Assembly: GCF_003286085.1 (NCBI RefSeq)
Contig: NW_020825321.1
Location: 434,001-498,000 of the forward strand
DNA from: Drosophila persimilis
Lineage: Eukaryota > Arthropoda > Insecta > Diptera > Drosophilidae
Direction of reading: 5' to 3'
DNA length: 64,000 nucleotides
A program made the position numbers and the translations under genes. Each line of letters starts with the position of its first letter. Within the stretch, counting starts at the first letter, position 1. A model generated the notes under the pieces. That model saw nothing but the letters and a program-made list of their open reading frames with translations, did no database searches and was not told the DNA's origin. This document shows, piece by piece, positions 62,999-64,000 of this stretch.

Positions 62999-63417
62999 CA
63001 CGCGAGCAGTCATCCACGAAAGATCTCGCTTCGTCGCCGCAGCCTCCTTTTATAACCCCACCTTAACGGGACCCCGGCTCTGCGTCGGTAACTTTCCATC
63101 GCCGTCTCCTGGTTTCCACGGCCTTCGTAACGGGACCTGGCCGGTGGCGTGATTCCATGCTCTTATTTGGTCATGCGTCGGATCACTGCCGGCCCTATCC
63201 CGCCGTCTCCTCTGCCTCGCGCGTGACTTTCTCTCCGAGAGCGGGACACTTCTCCTCTCGGTGGTCCTTGCCCTCTTCGCCGCATCCGGATATCCGCGGG
63301 TATCCGGACTGACCTTCGCCTTATCCGGCCAGCCATCAGCCTTTATCCGGCCGTTCCACAGCCTTATCCGGCTGTGCTTCGGTCGAATTCGGCCTGTGAG
63401 AACCGCGGTTCCCCACA
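62999..63417 (-). repeat. 5' LTR of the Ty3/gypsy element, part 2 (U3 side)
   Basis: Continues the LTR from 45475. The minus strand begins TGTGGGGAACCGCGG at 63417 and reaches a TATAAAA at 63054-63048. It carries four tatccgg heptamers at 63301, 63322, 63344 and 63365. The two parts give about 867 bp. The neighbouring BEL/Pao pol frame resumes directly at 63418, supporting this boundary. Confidence 0.78.
63048..63054 (-). promoter_or_regulatory. TATA box in the split Ty3/gypsy LTR
   Basis: The minus strand reads TATAAAA within ggggttataaaaggagg, in U3 about 370 bp from the LTR start. Transcription would start about 30 bases on, near 63020, just before the errantivirus insertion, which would therefore cut the leader of the transcript. 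Confidence 0.6.
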
Positions 63418-64000
63418 CTATCTTTAAAAGAATTCCATTCCCGAGTATACTGTTCTGATAATTCAAAGCTAGCCAAAGTTTTTGAATAAACAATTTTCCG
63501 ACAAGTGACACTGGAGACAACCAGCCTAAGTGGTCTTACATCTTGGCTAAGGTAGATAACACTATTCTCTTGTTATTTTTCTTAATTGGTTCATAATGGA
63601 AATCGAACCTAAACTCGTCTTTAGCCGGTTCCCATTGGAGTCTTAATGTTTTGACGGATTCATTCTCCTCAATGGTTAATACTTTATTCTCTTAGTCATC
63701 TCTAACGCCTTCTATAATTTCTGGAATATTTGTTACCCACTTTCTTAAGTTAAACCCAACCTTATTAAACTCCCGGGAAACTTCCTTTACATGCTTTTTA
63801 GCATCCAGTATCGTGTCGGCACCTGTCATCAGGTCGTCCATATAAAAATCATTCTTTATGATTTCCCTAATTGCTTGATTTTTGCAATTATCTGCTATTG
63901 CAACAAGCACCCTGGTTGCTAAGTAGGGTGCTGAAGCTGTACCGTACGTAACGGTTGTAAGTTTATAATCTTTTAACTTTTCTTTTGGATTATCTCTCCA
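63418..64000 (-). pseudogene. BEL/Pao element 4, RT/A17 fragment, runs off the window
   Basis: Minus-strand pol piece. It enters at 64000 with DYKLTTVTYGTA-type sequence, has FYMDDLMTGA near 63835, KVGFNLRKWVTNIPEI, then an in-frame stop after GVRDD at 63692. It continues in the same frame (SVKTLRLQWEPAKDEF and LGWLSPVSLVGKL) to 63418, where the LTR of the Ty3/gypsy element cuts it. It is the oldest layer seen on the right. Confidence 0.82.

Noticed and set aside
1-64000. Bacterial or phage defence system, toxin-antitoxin or biosynthetic cluster
   Set aside because: Long AT-rich non-coding leaders, LTRs, tRNA primer sites and insect retroelement proteins show a eukaryotic genome; no such genes were recognised.

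Overview
The window is a eukaryotic transposon graveyard and looks like insect pericentromeric or other heterochromatin. Almost every recognisable coding segment is a retroelement. No host gene, rRNA, tRNA or bacterial-type operon was recognised. The mix points to a Drosophila-like fly: BEL/Pao elements, env-bearing errantiviruses of the gypsy and ZAM/17.6 types, an Invader-like Ty3 element, and CR1-, R1- and LOA-clade non-LTR elements. The species cannot be fixed from the sequence alone.

Left part (1-23.4 kb, elements on the + strand). A young BEL/Pao element (229-7411) has 660-bp LTRs that differ at one base by eye, a 5-bp target duplication and one open 1820-codon polyprotein. Next comes a leader/LTR remnant of a minus-strand element (7417 to about 7790). 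It is followed by a CR1-clade element in two halves (about 7790-10365 and 21776-23440). A second, older BEL/Pao element (10366-21775, target duplication gcttc) splits it. That element in turn carries a frameshifted R1-clade non-LTR element (about 11155-16210) in its leader.

Middle part (23.9-41.5 kb). One composite module occurs three times: CR1 fragment, LOA-clade fragment, then a 350-bp LTR with the adjoining internal end of a minus-strand BEL/Pao-related element. The module copies are almost identical. Between the second and third copies lies one complete LTR-to-LTR unit of that minus-strand element (31611-36826). It has gag and protease but no reverse transcriptase or integrase. Its protease frame runs on into an unrelated cysteine/histidine-rich segment, so it looks like a non-autonomous chimera spread by tandem duplication.

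Right part (41.5-64 kb, all LTR elements on the minus strand). A BEL/Pao pol fragment at the window edge (63418-64000) was hit by an Invader-like Ty3 element (41505-45475 plus 62999-63417). The LTR of that element was hit by a ZAM/17.6-type errantivirus (45476-62998). The leader of that errantivirus, apparently inside a solo LTR, was hit by a gypsy-type errantivirus with an open env (52829-60638, target duplication tgta). The leader also holds about five tandem 160-171 bp repeats.

The elements do not work together as a pathway. The meaningful structure is the nesting order, the strand bias, the tandem composite array and several unusual cis-elements. A flamenco-like piRNA source locus is a testable but unproven reading of the right half.
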